Assembly (NCBI GenBank): GCA_964291505.2
Contig: OZ220216.1
Coordinates: 682,001-746,000, forward strand
Direction of reading: 5' to 3'
From: Kistimonas sp964291505
GTDB lineage: Bacteria > Pseudomonadota > Gammaproteobacteria > Pseudomonadales > Endozoicomonadaceae
DNA: 64,000 nucleotides
Translations under genes and position numbers: made by a program
Shown here: positions 37,820 to 46,657 of the stretch, in pieces
Layout of the letters: each line of letters starts with the position of its first letter
Position numbering within the stretch: the first letter of the stretch is position 1
Notes under the pieces: model-generated
Database searches by the model: none
The model's input: only the letters and a program-made list of their open reading frames with translations
What the model was told of the DNA's origin: nothing

Positions 37820-38164
37820 GTGAAAAAAGGAACTGTTACCCCTGTTAAATCCGATGGAAAAAGCGTTTTTGCTTTTAATGGTGTGCGCAGAACAAAAGGT
37901 ACAGGTTCAGCTGCAATCGCAAGGCTAATACTTTCAGGCGGTGCATCCGTACCTAAGACACGTTATGAAAGAATGGAGCTGAAGATTAGAAAGATTGTGA
38001 ATCTTCATGGTGCGGCTAATGAAGCCTTGTATAAGGAAATAAAGAAAGACTGTAAGGATTTTATTGATACATTTAATAAAGATAAGTTTCAATACATGGA
38101 TTTGGTTAATGCATTGAAAAGTACGGCCCTTCTGAGAAAGGGAGAGGCAATGCTAGGTAGATAA
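37820..38164 (+). CDS. Small basic orphan protein with anomalous 5' end
   Basis: A 114-residue frame from a GTG at 37820 that has no ribosome-binding site. Lys-rich, with FAFNGVRRTKGTGSAAIARL and a helical C-terminal half (ALYKEIKKDCKDFIDTFNKD); no known family. A perfect AAAGGAG at 37779-37785 precedes an ATG at 37792, but that frame stops at TAG 37810-37812 after six codons. The main frame opens at 37808, so a single-base shift at the GCC-TAG junction would join them. A strong terminator follows, supporting a real transcription unit. Either a frameshift mutation or a recoding site may be present. Confidence 0.5.
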   Translation: MKKGTVTPVKSDGKSVFAFNGVRRTKGTGSAAIARLILSGGASVPKTRYERMELKIRKIVNLHGAANEALYKEIKKDCKDFIDTFNKDKFQYMDLVNALKSTALLRKGEAMLGR

Positions 38165-38176
38165 GTTTTTTAGGTT

Positions 38177-38205
38177 AAGGCTGCTGATTAAGGCAGCCTT
38201 TTTTT
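38177..38205 (+). terminator. Rho-independent terminator
   Basis: AAGGCTGC and GCAGCCTT (38177-38184, 38193-38200) form the stem, followed by a run of seven T. It ends the orphan unit at 37792-38164. Confidence 0.9.
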
Positions 38206-38415
38206 GAAATGTGTTATAGGAAATAGACATAGAGCTTCTCTATGATTTTTCTCAGTAAAAGAAAAAAGGCTACTCGCATGAAGCAATAGCTAAAACACGC
38301 ATGATGCTATTTGCGTTTTACTTGCTGTGTTGTACAGGGGATATCGTACTGCATTGATTCTCAGCATAATGGTGCTGAGCATTGGCTACTATTTCTGTTT
38401 TTCCACTGTACGCAT

Positions 38416-38916
38416 TTAATCACTAATCAATTTTGACAGCGCTGGATCAATAGAGGCCAGATGTCTGGCTGATTCTGATCGTGGAAGCATCAAATCAAAA
38501 TCGGCTTCTTCGAAGCCCGGTGCGACGGAGCACCCTACCAGTACGGTGTCGGCCATTGGTTCTGCTGCCTGCCAGATGCCTGCAGGTATGGCGTGACAGA
38601 ATTCACCGGATTCGGCCGACAGCGTAATGACCTCCGGAGGTTTCATTGTCCCGTCCCAAAGAAAAAGCTTAAGCCCTGTGCCTTGATACAGACTCCAGAC
38701 TTCATCGGCCCCTAAGCGATGAAAATGGCTGACTTCACCGGGATTGAGGGTGTAGTAGATATGTGAGAGAGCACAGCGAGACTGGCCATCCGCTACAGTA
38801 AGCCTGCTGTCAGATCTAAACACCGAGCAAAAACGGCCGCCTTCGGGGATGTCTATAAACGTTGTAGGTTTCATTGCCAGGCTCTGCCAAGGTACGTACC
38901 AATGTTCACCGATCAT
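38416..38916 (-). CDS. Cupin-family protein (DUF985-like)
   Basis: 166 residues. Cupin motifs are plain: SHFHRLGADEVWSLYQG (His and Glu metal ligands) and later FCHAIPAGIWQAAEP. The opening VFRSD and IYYTLNPGEVSHFH match the DUF985/cupin_5 group. The ATG overlaps the SDR stop codon (ATGA), so the two are translated together. Its reaction is unknown; DUF985 members bind small ligands. Confidence 0.8.
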   Translation of the reverse strand: MIGEHWYVPWQSLAMKPTTFIDIPEGGRFCSVFRSDSRLTVADGQSRCALSHIYYTLNPGEVSHFHRLGADEVWSLYQGTGLKLFLWDGTMKPPEVITLSAESGEFCHAIPAGIWQAAEPMADTVLVGCSVAPGFEEADFDLMLPRSESARHLASIDPALSKLISD

Positions 38917-39620
38917 ACTGATCGGGTGAATCCGCCATCAACCCTGATATTTTGCCCGGTAATATAGGCAGCGTTATCGGATGCCAGAAAGGCGATGAGT
39001 TCAGAAATTTCTGCCATCGTGCCGTAGCGATTCATTGGGATTCTATTCAGAAAGCTTTGTTTGGCGGGCAGGCTGTCAATGAAACCCGGCAGAATGTTGT
39101 TCATGCGGATATTATCAGCAGCGAATTGATCAGCATACAGTTTTGTATAGACCGCAAGCCCAGCGCGAAATACCCCGGAGGTAGGGAAATCTGGTTCGGG
39201 TTCAAACGTGGCGAAGGTGGATATGTTGATAATTGAACCATTCTGCTGGTGTTGCATGATGGGGGTTACGATACGGCTAGGGCGAACCACATTCAAAAAG
39301 TAGACTTCCATGCCTTGATGCCATTGTTCATCCGATAGCTCAAGAATAGGGCCTTTGGGGCCATGCCCCGCACTGTTTACGAGGACATCAATACGTCCCC
39401 ATTCTTTATACGTCATATCAATGAGGCGCTGGAGGTCGCTAATGGATTGATTGGAGCCTGTTAGACCAATACCGCCCAGGGCCTGTGCCAGCGACTCTCC
39501 CTTTCCTGATGAAGAAAGAATTGAAACACGATAACCCTCGGTTGCCAGTTTCCGTGCAGCGTCAGCACCCATACCACTTCCAGCGGCAGTGATAATTGCG
39601 ACCTTCTCGTTTGGCATCAT
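38913..39620 (-). CDS. SDR-family protein lacking the usual YxxxK catalytic pair
   Basis: About 235 residues with the classical SDR fold: nucleotide motif TAAGSGMGADAARKL, NSAGHGPKGP, GSIINISTFATFEP and the C-terminal NIRVDGGFTRSV. At the position of the YxxxK motif the chain reads PTSGVFRAGLAVYTK, so the Tyr and Lys are replaced (Arg at the Lys site). Some SDR subfamilies naturally have this variant; they may bind cofactor without ordinary oxidoreductase chemistry. GGGA precedes the tandem ATGs at 39620/39617. Coupled to a cupin gene by ATGA overlap. Confidence 0.82.
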   Translation of the reverse strand: MMPNEKVAIITAAGSGMGADAARKLATEGYRVSILSSSGKGESLAQALGGIGLTGSNQSISDLQRLIDMTYKEWGRIDVLVNSAGHGPKGPILELSDEQWHQGMEVYFLNVVRPSRIVTPIMQHQQNGSIINISTFATFEPEPDFPTSGVFRAGLAVYTKLYADQFAADNIRMNNILPGFIDSLPAKQSFLNRIPMNRYGTMAEISELIAFLASDNAAYITGQNIRVDGGFTRSV

Positions 39621-40065
39621 CGTATCCCATTGTGCTCTGGGTATGGTCAATCCATCAACGTGAACATTCTTCTGAAGATGATTTCAGGTTGATGGGGAGT
39701 CGTATGCGTTGAATTGCTGAATCAGGATAGACAAAAGGATGAAACAGCCACAAATACCTACCACAGTTTAACGTTTAATTGGCACAAAATTGTGCAGGGG
39801 GAGTCTTCAGGCTTTTGACTGTGCATCCGGACACTATCGATGTGGTTTGGTGGAGGCAAAGAAGCTGTGCAGTACGCTGTATGCTGAAGGCCTGATGCTC
39901 GATAGTGTGGATATAAAATCAACCTATCTAAAAGGTGATGATAAAACGCAGTTTCAACAGCATGTCGATTCACTGAAAGGACAAAAACGCGCTGGCTAGT
40001 CGCGGGGCGACCTTAAGCTGTGAGGGGCGACTCTTTCAATAGGCCAGACACCGGAACGGCTTTTC
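39621..40065. other. Intergenic region, 445 bp, with a weak ORF
   Basis: It holds a 69-codon plus-strand frame at 39790-39999 (GTG start, no ribosome-binding site), whose middle (GLVEAKKLCSTLYAEGLMLDS) looks helical. It could be a gene remnant, but nothing supports expression. The rest is non-coding as far as I can see. Confidence 0.3.
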
Positions 40066-40608
40066 TTATCTTCTACCATTATTGGGCAACCCCGATAATG
40101 GATAAAAGAAGGCTGCAACAAGAAGTAATACCCCGAATACGATAAAAGTCATTCCTACCCAGGCGCCAAGTTGGTTATCCGCCTCCCAGGCTTTCCTGAT
40201 GTCGAGAAAAGAGCGCACACTGTGTTCGTTGACACTCAAGGCATATACAGTAAAAAACACTTGGTCATCAAAGAGAGCGGATCGGGGATCTTCCCTGTTA
40301 AAAAGAACTGTTACAGAGTGATTGTCAGCATTCTCAAGTGCCTTATAGACCTTATCAAGAGTGCCTGACTTGGAATTGTAGTGAAACTCTTCATCTATCC
40401 CGGTCAAGCCAAAATGAATCACATCACTGCCATATCGTTGGTTATCCACTTTTTTAACAAAGCGTAAAGTGCCCTCAGCCTTGTCAAGGTGCTCCATTTC
40501 GGGTGGTGCTTCGGTTACCAAAAGATTAATAATAGTGCCGAATATGATTAAAACGATCCCTAAGTAAAAGAGGATCTTTGCGGTTTGAGCTTTTGTGTTG
40601 TTTGTCAA
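40066..40608 (-). CDS. DUF3592-like membrane protein
   Basis: 180 residues. Two membrane helices, ILFYLGIVLIIFGTIINLLV near the N terminus and WVGMTFIVFGVLLLVAAFFY near the C terminus, flank an extracytoplasmic beta-rich domain. That domain has AEGTLRFVKKVDNQRYGSD and SVTVLFNREDPRSALF. This topology and the V-x-V-x-x-N-x-x-x-P-x-x-S/A pattern fit the DUF3592 group, of unknown function. It stands alone between two long non-coding stretches. Confidence 0.7.
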   Translation of the reverse strand: MTNNTKAQTAKILFYLGIVLIIFGTIINLLVTEAPPEMEHLDKAEGTLRFVKKVDNQRYGSDVIHFGLTGIDEEFHYNSKSGTLDKVYKALENADNHSVTVLFNREDPRSALFDDQVFFTVYALSVNEHSVRSFLDIRKAWEADNQLGAWVGMTFIVFGVLLLVAAFFYPLSGLPNNGRR

Positions 40609-41135
40609 TTAATGATTTCCTTTTGTTTTGATATGGGAAAGTTTCAGTCTTATCCTGCTATGTTATCTTCTCTATTGATTATGTATCAAATTTTCTAATA
40701 GCGTTATCTGGTTTCTGGGGGCTTAGAAATTGTTGGAAGCCTGCCTTTTTACTGTGGTATACCGGGTTCTTGTAGGATAATGGGAAAATTGGTTTGTGTT
40801 AAGAACGACTTTTGATGATTTTTTAAGCTAATCATAATGTTTTCAGTGATAGGGAGTTAGTGTGAATGTTAAGTGTTAGTAGTATTTGTTATAGTTTTTT
40901 CTAATTGATTTTTAATCTTTTAATTCGATTAGTGATAAAAAGACAGTTATTGTTAATTAACGTTTTTACGTGGAGACCAAAGTACAATAGTCGCTACCTG
41001 GTATCAGCGATATAGTATTGAAAATACATCATGAACAAACCTGTTCAGAATCCATTGAGCATTTAGATACTTTCAATTGAACGGAATTAGTCTGATTTAT
41101 TATCAGGCGATATGTCAGTTTAAGGGAGATTAATT
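40609..41135. other. AT-rich intergenic region, 527 bp
   Basis: Very AT-rich with many stops in all frames. It must contain the promoters of the divergent DUF3592-like gene and psd. No coding frame, RNA gene or strong hairpin is visible. The last bases (AAGGGAG at 41120-41126) are the psd ribosome-binding site. Confidence 0.5.
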
Positions 41136-41791
41136 ATGCAGCCATCAATGACTTCGCTTTCCCCTGTTAACACTTACGGTAAAACGGTACATGACAAGCG
41201 TGAAGATCAAGCACATGGAATGGCTATGGATTCAGCGTTGCAATCAGGGCATTGTGACTCATCAAAAACGGCGTCAAAAAGTGCAAGGACGCGTAAAAAA
41301 AATACAGCGTCATTGCCAAATGGTCAAAGAACGCTGAAAAAGAATAAAAAGTGGCGTGGGCGCTTAACCAGAAAAGCAGTGGCGAATGCCACGGAAAAGC
41401 TCACAATCAAATTTCAGATGCTTTTGCCAAACAAAACCTGTTCCAACGTCTTTGGTAAAATCGCGGACTGTCGAATAAAGCCCATTAAAAATTGGTTAAT
41501 CCGCCGCTTTGTCTGGATGCACAAGATTAATCTTCAGGAAGCTGCGAAGAAACGTCCGGAGGATTATAAGAGTTTTAATGATTTTTTCACCCGGAAACTG
41601 GATAATGACGCTAGAGAGATTGCGCCGGAAGGCAAGTTGGCATCACCGGTTGATGGTACGGTCAGCCAGGCTGGATTGATAAAAGAAGGCAAAATCATTC
41701 AGGCAAAGGAGCATGACTATAGCGTAGATGCGTTGTTAGGCGGTGGTGATAAGCATTTGGCTGAATCATTTAAGGATGGTAGCTATGCCAA

Positions 41792-41799
41792 TATTTATT
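41792..41799 (+). repeat. 8-bp target site duplication, left copy
   Basis: TATTTATT directly precedes the left terminal repeat of the IS; the same 8 bases follow the right end at 42833-42840. Eight-base duplications are typical of IS1595-family insertion. Confidence 0.95.
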
Positions 41800-42832
41800 C
41801 CTGATTACCACCTAACGTAAGCCATTCTCCCGTCTAAACTTACGACACTGGTTTTCCTTGGGTTAGGAGACGTGTCATGGCCAAGAGCAAAATTCAGTTT
41901 TAGAAAGGCATGAGTCTTGTGGAGTTCTTTCAACGATACGGTCAGGAAGAGCAATGCCGCGATCAGTTTTTCAAATGGCGCTGGCTGAATGGGTTTGAAT
42001 GCCCTCTGTGTTGTTGCCGAGAGTATTGCACCCTGAAAACCCGTGAACTTTACCAATGTAATCGTTGTCGCCATCAAACATCACTGACCAGCGGTACCAT
42101 CCTGGAAGCCAGCAAGTTGCCCTTCACCACCTGGTTTCTGGGCATGTTTTTAATGACTCAAACCAAGAATGGTATATCAGCCCTGGAGCTTTCGAGACAG
42201 CTTGGCGTTTCTTATAACGCCGCGTGGCGCCTGAAACACAAGCTCATGCAAGTCATGAAAGAGCGGGATGACAGCCGCCCTCTGCAGGGACATGTGCAGC
42301 TGGACGATGCCTACTGGGGCGGTGAAAAACATGGAGGCAAACGGGGAAGAGGTTCTGCAAACAAACACCCCTTTGTTGCTGCCGTGCAAACCAACGAAGA
42401 AAACTGCCCACTGTATATGCGCTTTAGTATGGTCACCAGTTTCCGTAAAAAGGAGTTGGCGCTCTGGGCGAAAAGACATCTCGGAGATCATACCTGCTGT
42501 GTTGTCAGTGATGGACTCGGCGCATTCACGGGAATAGTCGACGCTGGACATCCACATACTGCAGTAGTGACAGGAGGTGGTCATGCATCGATGGCTAATG
42601 AGTTGTTTACGTGGGTCAACACCATGATCGGGAACGTCAAAAACTCCCTGAGAGGCAGTTACCACAATATTAATCCCAGGCATCTGCCACGATACTTTGC
42701 AGAATACTGTTATCGATTTAACCGCCGCTTTGATTTGAAGGCAATGGTATCAAGGTTGGGTTATATGGCTGCGCGAACCTGCCCCATGCCTGCAAGGCTT
42801 CTCAAACAGGCTGAGCCACAGTGGTAATCAGG
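41800..42832 (+). mobile_element. IS1595-family insertion sequence (ISXO2-like), 1,033 bp
   Basis: Terminal inverted repeats start CCTGATTACCAC at the left end and read the same on the minus strand at the right end, with weaker similarity further in. It is flanked by the 8-bp duplication TATTTATT. It holds one transposase gene in the same direction as psd. No passenger gene is present. Confidence 0.95.
41877..42827 (+). pseudogene. ISXO2-like DDE transposase with amber codon 9
   Basis: The natural start is the ATG at 41877, with TAGGAG about ten bases before it and the family's opening MAKSKIQF. Codon 9 is TAG (41901-41903), where relatives typically have Gln (QKG). The frame then continues from KGMSLVEFF to the end, so only an ATG at 41910 without a good ribosome-binding site remains (305 residues). 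The zinc-binding N-terminal domain (CPLCCCREYC, CNRCRHQ) is intact. So are the DDE-type residues in HVQLDDAYWGG, CVVSDGLGAF and LFTWVNTMIGNVK. The protein may still be made from 41910, by suppression, or not at all. Confidence 0.85.
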
Positions 42833-42840
42833 TATTTATT
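42833..42840 (+). repeat. 8-bp target site duplication, right copy
   Basis: TATTTATT immediately after the right terminal repeat, identical to 41792-41799. Confidence 0.95.
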
Positions 42841-43345
42841 TGTCACCGGGCGATTATCACCGTTTTCATATGCCAATCAATGGTAAGCTGCTAAAAACAA
42901 TCCATGTGCCGGGTGAGCTCTATTCTGTCAGTCCAAAAGCGGCAAGAAACATTGACGGATTATTCGCGAGAAATGAGCGGTTGGTTTGTATTTTTGATAC
43001 CCCACAGGGTCGCATGGCGATGATTATGGTGGGCGCTATCAATGTCTCAAGTATTGAGACAGTTTGGGAAGATGGTGTCATCGAACCGCATCGAAAGGGC
43101 GGAGAGCGGGCGATTATCCATCAAAAGTATTTCGATAACTTTGAGAATCAGCATACCTATAAGAAAGGCGATGATTTGGGCGCATTCCGTATTGGCTCTA
43201 CAGTGATATGTCTGTTTGAAAAAGATCAGGTTGACGGACTGGAGAAGCTTGTCACTGGTCAGAAAGTCAAAATGGGAGAGGCAATAGGTGCGCTGAAAAA
43301 AGCAGAGAAAGCTGACGGGTCTGTAGACACGCCAGCCTAAGAAGC

Positions 43346-43699
43346 TTAACCTGCACGTGCGCCATTTGGGAGTGGCGTTTCGGGCATGGCGAGACAGGGT
43401 TTGACGCCATCGGCATAACCAATGTCAAACAGCATGCCCTGCGAGACTTCACCCGCCATTTTCCGTTCAGGCAGGTTCACGACAAAGAGAGCCTGCTTAC
43501 CTTCAATTTCCCTTGGGTTTTCACGCTCTTGCTTAATGCCTGCAAGAATAGAACGCGTATGATCGCCAAAGTCCACAGTCAGTTTCATCAGCTTGCTGGA
43601 TTGTTCGACGTCATCTACGGAGAGAATGGTGCCGACACGAATATCCAGCTTCTCAAAATCATCGAATGCAATGGGGGCTTTAATGGGAGCAGGTGTCAT
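43346..43699 (-). CDS. tRNA-binding (EMAP/CsaA-like) domain protein
   Basis: About 117 residues. The oligonucleotide-binding core reads FEKLDIRVGTILSVDDVEQS, then KLMKLTVDFGDHTRSILAGI and a C-terminal VNLPERKMAGEVSQGMLF, as in CsaA, YgjH and the MetG C-terminal domain. These bind tRNA, and CsaA-type members are also called chaperones. The start at 43699 (GAGG nine bases upstream) gives MTPAPIKAPIAFDDFE, the usual short lead. Convergent with psd, five bases apart. Confidence 0.85.
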   Translation of the reverse strand: MTPAPIKAPIAFDDFEKLDIRVGTILSVDDVEQSSKLMKLTVDFGDHTRSILAGIKQERENPREIEGKQALFVVNLPERKMAGEVSQGMLFDIGYADGVKPCLAMPETPLPNGARAG

Positions 43700-43987
43700 T
43701 GTTCTATGCCTCACGACGATTACCATATGTTGCGCACAATATACGGCATGGGATTGCACGTACCAATAACGTCACTCAATGTACTTTACATTTCGCGAAA
43801 TATGATCCACTACGAATCCCCAAACTCATCACTTAATAGCTTCGTTTAGTGCATAACAGTGGTACTTTTTGTCATCTTTCCTGCGTGATGAAGTGTTTTT
43901 CTAAGGCTTATGACGTGTAATGTTTGACGTGTGTTTGCCCTTTGCCTATATGCAGTGTTCCTCAATATCAAAGCAGGCAGACGTATT

Positions 43988-44740
43988 ATGTCGTTCATGC
44001 ATAAGATGTATTCCGCACTGTTTTTACTTGCTGCGATCTCTTTTCAGGCGCATTCTGTTCAACTTCCGAATCATATGAAAGATTCATCCGAACTGACCGC
44101 ACAAGCGTTTGAGCAGTCCCGGCCCAATGTCTTGTTGTGTGTCATTCCTTCATCGCCTGAATCAGGCAGTACCAGTGATGTGATTGGTAAAGTCACATCG
44201 GGGAGTGATGCCGGTACTTTCGTTTGTGAAAGCACCGCATTGGCAGATGGTGTAGCGTCGGGTGCACAGGTATCCAAAGACTTTAAGTGGCTTGATATTA
44301 CCCATGACCAGTTGGCCAGCTGGCTGATCTCTTTTGCCACCCTGGAAAAGAATGAGAATGGAACAGCCTATTTTGCGCTGAGATGCAGTGAACACCGTCC
44401 GGATCATGCGCCTGCTATTTGTGTTCAACCAACACAAGGTAAGGGATTCGAGTTTGGTTATGAAGACGTGGGGGATCATGGGAAAAAATCCTGCGCCCCC
44501 CATGATGGTGCACTTTATGCGTCGCCTTACTTCCATGTTGCAGCAACGGCATTTAGCAGCTGTACCGGTGAGACCTTCCATCCCGAATGTCATCGGTGTA
44601 ATGGTGGAGGCTGTGCTGCCTTTGAATGCTCCGCGTTTACCTCCTGGGATAAATGCCCAGCGGGTAGCCATCTCTGTGGCTATGAGCATTGTGTCGCAAA
44701 CTTTTGTCCCATGAGGCCAATTTGTCAGTGGGATAAATAA
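43988..44740 (+). CDS. Cys-rich secreted protein
   Basis: 250 residues, not recognised. A Sec signal peptide (MYSALFLLAAISFQAHS) is followed by an acidic, mixed domain. A C-terminal Cys-rich region of about 60 residues has a dozen Cys (SCTGETFHPECHRCNGG, GCAAFECSAF, HLCGYEHCVANFCP), probably disulfide-bonded in the periplasm or outside the cell. The frame extends to 43931, but 43988 places the signal peptide sensibly. The Cys spacing is not one I can assign to a family. Confidence 0.65.
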   Translation: MSFMHKMYSALFLLAAISFQAHSVQLPNHMKDSSELTAQAFEQSRPNVLLCVIPSSPESGSTSDVIGKVTSGSDAGTFVCESTALADGVASGAQVSKDFKWLDITHDQLASWLISFATLEKNENGTAYFALRCSEHRPDHAPAICVQPTQGKGFEFGYEDVGDHGKKSCAPHDGALYASPYFHVAATAFSSCTGETFHPECHRCNGGGCAAFECSAFTSWDKCPAGSHLCGYEHCVANFCPMRPICQWDK

Positions 44741-44801
44741 GACGTCACATTTGTATGTTTATTGAGAACGTGTGACGAGAAGAGAAAGCTAGTATGTTAG
44801 T

Positions 44802-44856
44802 CCTTCAAAGTAATATATTGCCTCAACAGTCATAGGCAATATATTGCTTTGAAAGG
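44802..44856. terminator. Long imperfect hairpin between convergent genes
   Basis: AATATATTGCCT and AGGCAATATATT are the core of arms about 22 bases long (44802-44823 and 44834-44856), extended by CTTCAAAG and CTTTGAAAG with a mismatch and one extra base. It lies midway between the stops of the two convergent genes and should terminate both. Confidence 0.7.
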
Positions 44857-44874
44857 TGTATTAGGCATAGAAGA

Positions 44875-45597
44875 TTAGTCAGGGTGCTTTTGTGCAATCG
44901 GGTCTGTGATCACAACTGTATCATCCCGAAGCATATAGTTACTGCCGTTCAGATCGATCATTCCAACAGGGGCGATATGAGTCAAAGCCTCGAAGAGTGT
45001 TTCTATAAACCCCTCATGGTCATCAATGATGTCATCATCCACCCGGGGTGGTGTGAGGTGCTCTGAACTGCTGAGCATGTGGATTTTGGATTTTTTTATC
45101 TGTTCAATAAAGTCATCCAGTGTTTCAAATTCATGTGAGAATGTCTTTTCATTCGTGAAAAACGACAGGGTGATGGTTCGTAAAGAACCCCATAGCAGAC
45201 CAAAGTCAATATCATGGAAATGATGGGGGCGCGTTGCTTCTTTTCCATCATCGGTCATGTGATCCAGGCGCTCAAGAACATAAAAACGCACCACCTTGCC
45301 ACTGCCCAGTTCAATGGCATCTTCACGATGAATATTAGGCAGGTGCGGGTTGTCTTGATTTTCAGGGCGCATACACCAGCGGGCAAAAACGTGATAACCA
45401 TCTTTACTGTCGGTGCATACCTTGACCACTTTGTCGGGTTCACCGGGAAGGTTGTACACTTCGGCATAAACACCGGTTGCGAGTAAATCAAGATCACTGC
45501 AGCGATCGAGAAATATCGTCACATCACCCAGGTGGTAAAGTTGTTCCGTTTCGACGAGTGTTTTGATTTCTTCAAGCGTATCAAAGTAAATATCCAT
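44875..45597 (-). CDS. Protein-kinase-fold-like protein
   Basis: 240 residues. A nucleotide-loop-like GVYAEVYNL is followed by KVVKVCTDSKDG with a candidate ATP-Lys. Near the C terminus DLNGSNYMLRDDTVVITDP resembles the catalytic loop (D-x-N-x-x-N) and metal-binding DFG region (here TDP) of small kinase-fold proteins. The DLNGSN sequence keeps Asp and Asn but not HRD. It may be a pseudokinase or an aminoglycoside-kinase-like enzyme. AAAGGTGGG lies just before the ATG at 45597. Function unassigned. Confidence 0.6.
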   Translation of the reverse strand: MDIYFDTLEEIKTLVETEQLYHLGDVTIFLDRCSDLDLLATGVYAEVYNLPGEPDKVVKVCTDSKDGYHVFARWCMRPENQDNPHLPNIHREDAIELGSGKVVRFYVLERLDHMTDDGKEATRPHHFHDIDFGLLWGSLRTITLSFFTNEKTFSHEFETLDDFIEQIKKSKIHMLSSSEHLTPPRVDDDIIDDHEGFIETLFEALTHIAPVGMIDLNGSNYMLRDDTVVITDPIAQKHPD

Positions 45598-45966
45598 CTG
45601 TTTACCCACCTTTAATCAGGCAGAGAAACAGGGGATGTTCGATGTGCATGGCGTAGAATTGTTTGTCTATCGCTGAGTTATGCGCGCCGGCTATGGTGTG
45701 ATGTTGGGTTGTTGATAAGTGCAGAGGTACAGAAAAACATCGGTTGTGCATTTGTAATTTCATCCTTGTTTTTTCTTGATGTACGGCTTTGGTCTTTCAA
45801 AAATACGGTATAACATTAAACGTTGTATTTCCTTTGCTAGTTGTTAAAACGAATGACAAAGTCTTAACATTCAACCTTTCAAGCTGAAATGTGATTTTTT
45901 GCTTCTATGTGGCTTATCATTTCCCCGCTATTTACAGCGTTGGGGAGCTGAAAATAGTGTTAATTC
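45598..45966. other. Intergenic region, 369 bp
   Basis: Separates two minus-strand genes and contains the promoter of the kinase-like gene. AT-rich towards its far end (45760-45900). I see no coding frame, RNA gene or strong hairpin. Confidence 0.45.
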
Positions 45967-46254
45967 TTAAATGTCGTCATCCTGAAAGCGTTGCCAGTGG
46001 CTGCCAACCGCTTCCCGTATGGCTACCCAACCAGGCGGTAAATCAGCAATTTCATATAAGGTATGATCGGTTGCAACGGCCTGTGCCATGCTCACCGTCA
46101 TTGCATCATGGGGTTCTGACGTTGTTCCACATAGAAAAGCCCATGAATGGTCATCGGAATAATGGATCACTTGTAATACGGGGTAACCCTCATTGATAAC
46201 CTGTTTTGTTGATAATGTGGCAACATTTTGTTCTTGATCAAACGTCCAGTTCAT
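45967..46254 (-). CDS. Small conserved-looking cytoplasmic protein
   Basis: 95 residues, acidic. VLQVIHYSDDHSWAFLCGTTS and the closing DLPPGWVAIREAVGSHWQRF are the kind of motifs seen in small immunity or DUF2185-like proteins, but I cannot assign a family. AAGGAAAC about ten bases before the ATG and a normal codon pattern support it as a gene. Confidence 0.65.
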   Translation of the reverse strand: MNWTFDQEQNVATLSTKQVINEGYPVLQVIHYSDDHSWAFLCGTTSEPHDAMTVSMAQAVATDHTLYEIADLPPGWVAIREAVGSHWQRFQDDDI

Positions 46255-46657
46255 TATTAAGTTTCCTTAACAAGTTTGACAGTGAAATTATTGACAGTGA
46301 AATTATTGACTGTATTCCAATCTGATCATCAAAAATAGAATGTTATAGACGGAATTATCTTCATGCTAAAAAAGATGATTTATTTAAATAAGGATTGGTA
46401 TGCTATTCATGAAATTAATGTTTATAAGTATATTGTGAATATTTGTGGAGTTGTATAGGCATCTAACACATCGGTTATAGGGGGCTTTGTCGAGGATCTC
46501 CTTTATATTAGGTTGCATTGTGCCGTTTAAAAGGGAATATTTTCAGATCCATCTCTGTGGATTTGTTTTTGAATCGGGCTTTTTGTATTTTGTTTGATAT
46601 TAATTACAGAGCATAAAGTAGGTTATTTATTCTGTACTTTATTGTTTAGGAAAATAG
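46255..46657. other. AT-rich intergenic region, 403 bp
   Basis: Non-coding, AT-rich. It contains a 15-bp tandem repeat at 46276-46310 listed separately. Nothing else recognisable. Confidence 0.45.
46276..46310. repeat. Short tandem repeat, 15-bp unit
   Basis: Two perfect copies of TTGACAGTGAAATTA plus five bases of a third, upstream of the 95-residue gene. TTGACA-like boxes repeat within the units. Confidence 0.85.

Larger units (their letters stand above)
41136..43340 (+). pseudogene. psd: Phosphatidylserine decarboxylase interrupted by an IS
   Basis: Residues 1-221 lie in 41136-41799 and the rest in 42841-43340. Removing the IS and one copy of the 8-bp duplication restores a perfect 387-residue frame across ANIY/LSPGDYHRFH. 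Catalytic features survive in separate pieces: Asp173 in SPVDGTVSQ, His228 in DYHRFH and the self-cleavage site IGST in RIGSTVIC. The N-terminal 90 residues are an unusual Lys/Arg-rich extension absent from ordinary Psd (about 290 residues). The enzyme converts phosphatidylserine to phosphatidylethanolamine; as it is normally vital, another copy probably exists elsewhere. AAGGGAG precedes the ATG. Confidence 0.92.
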
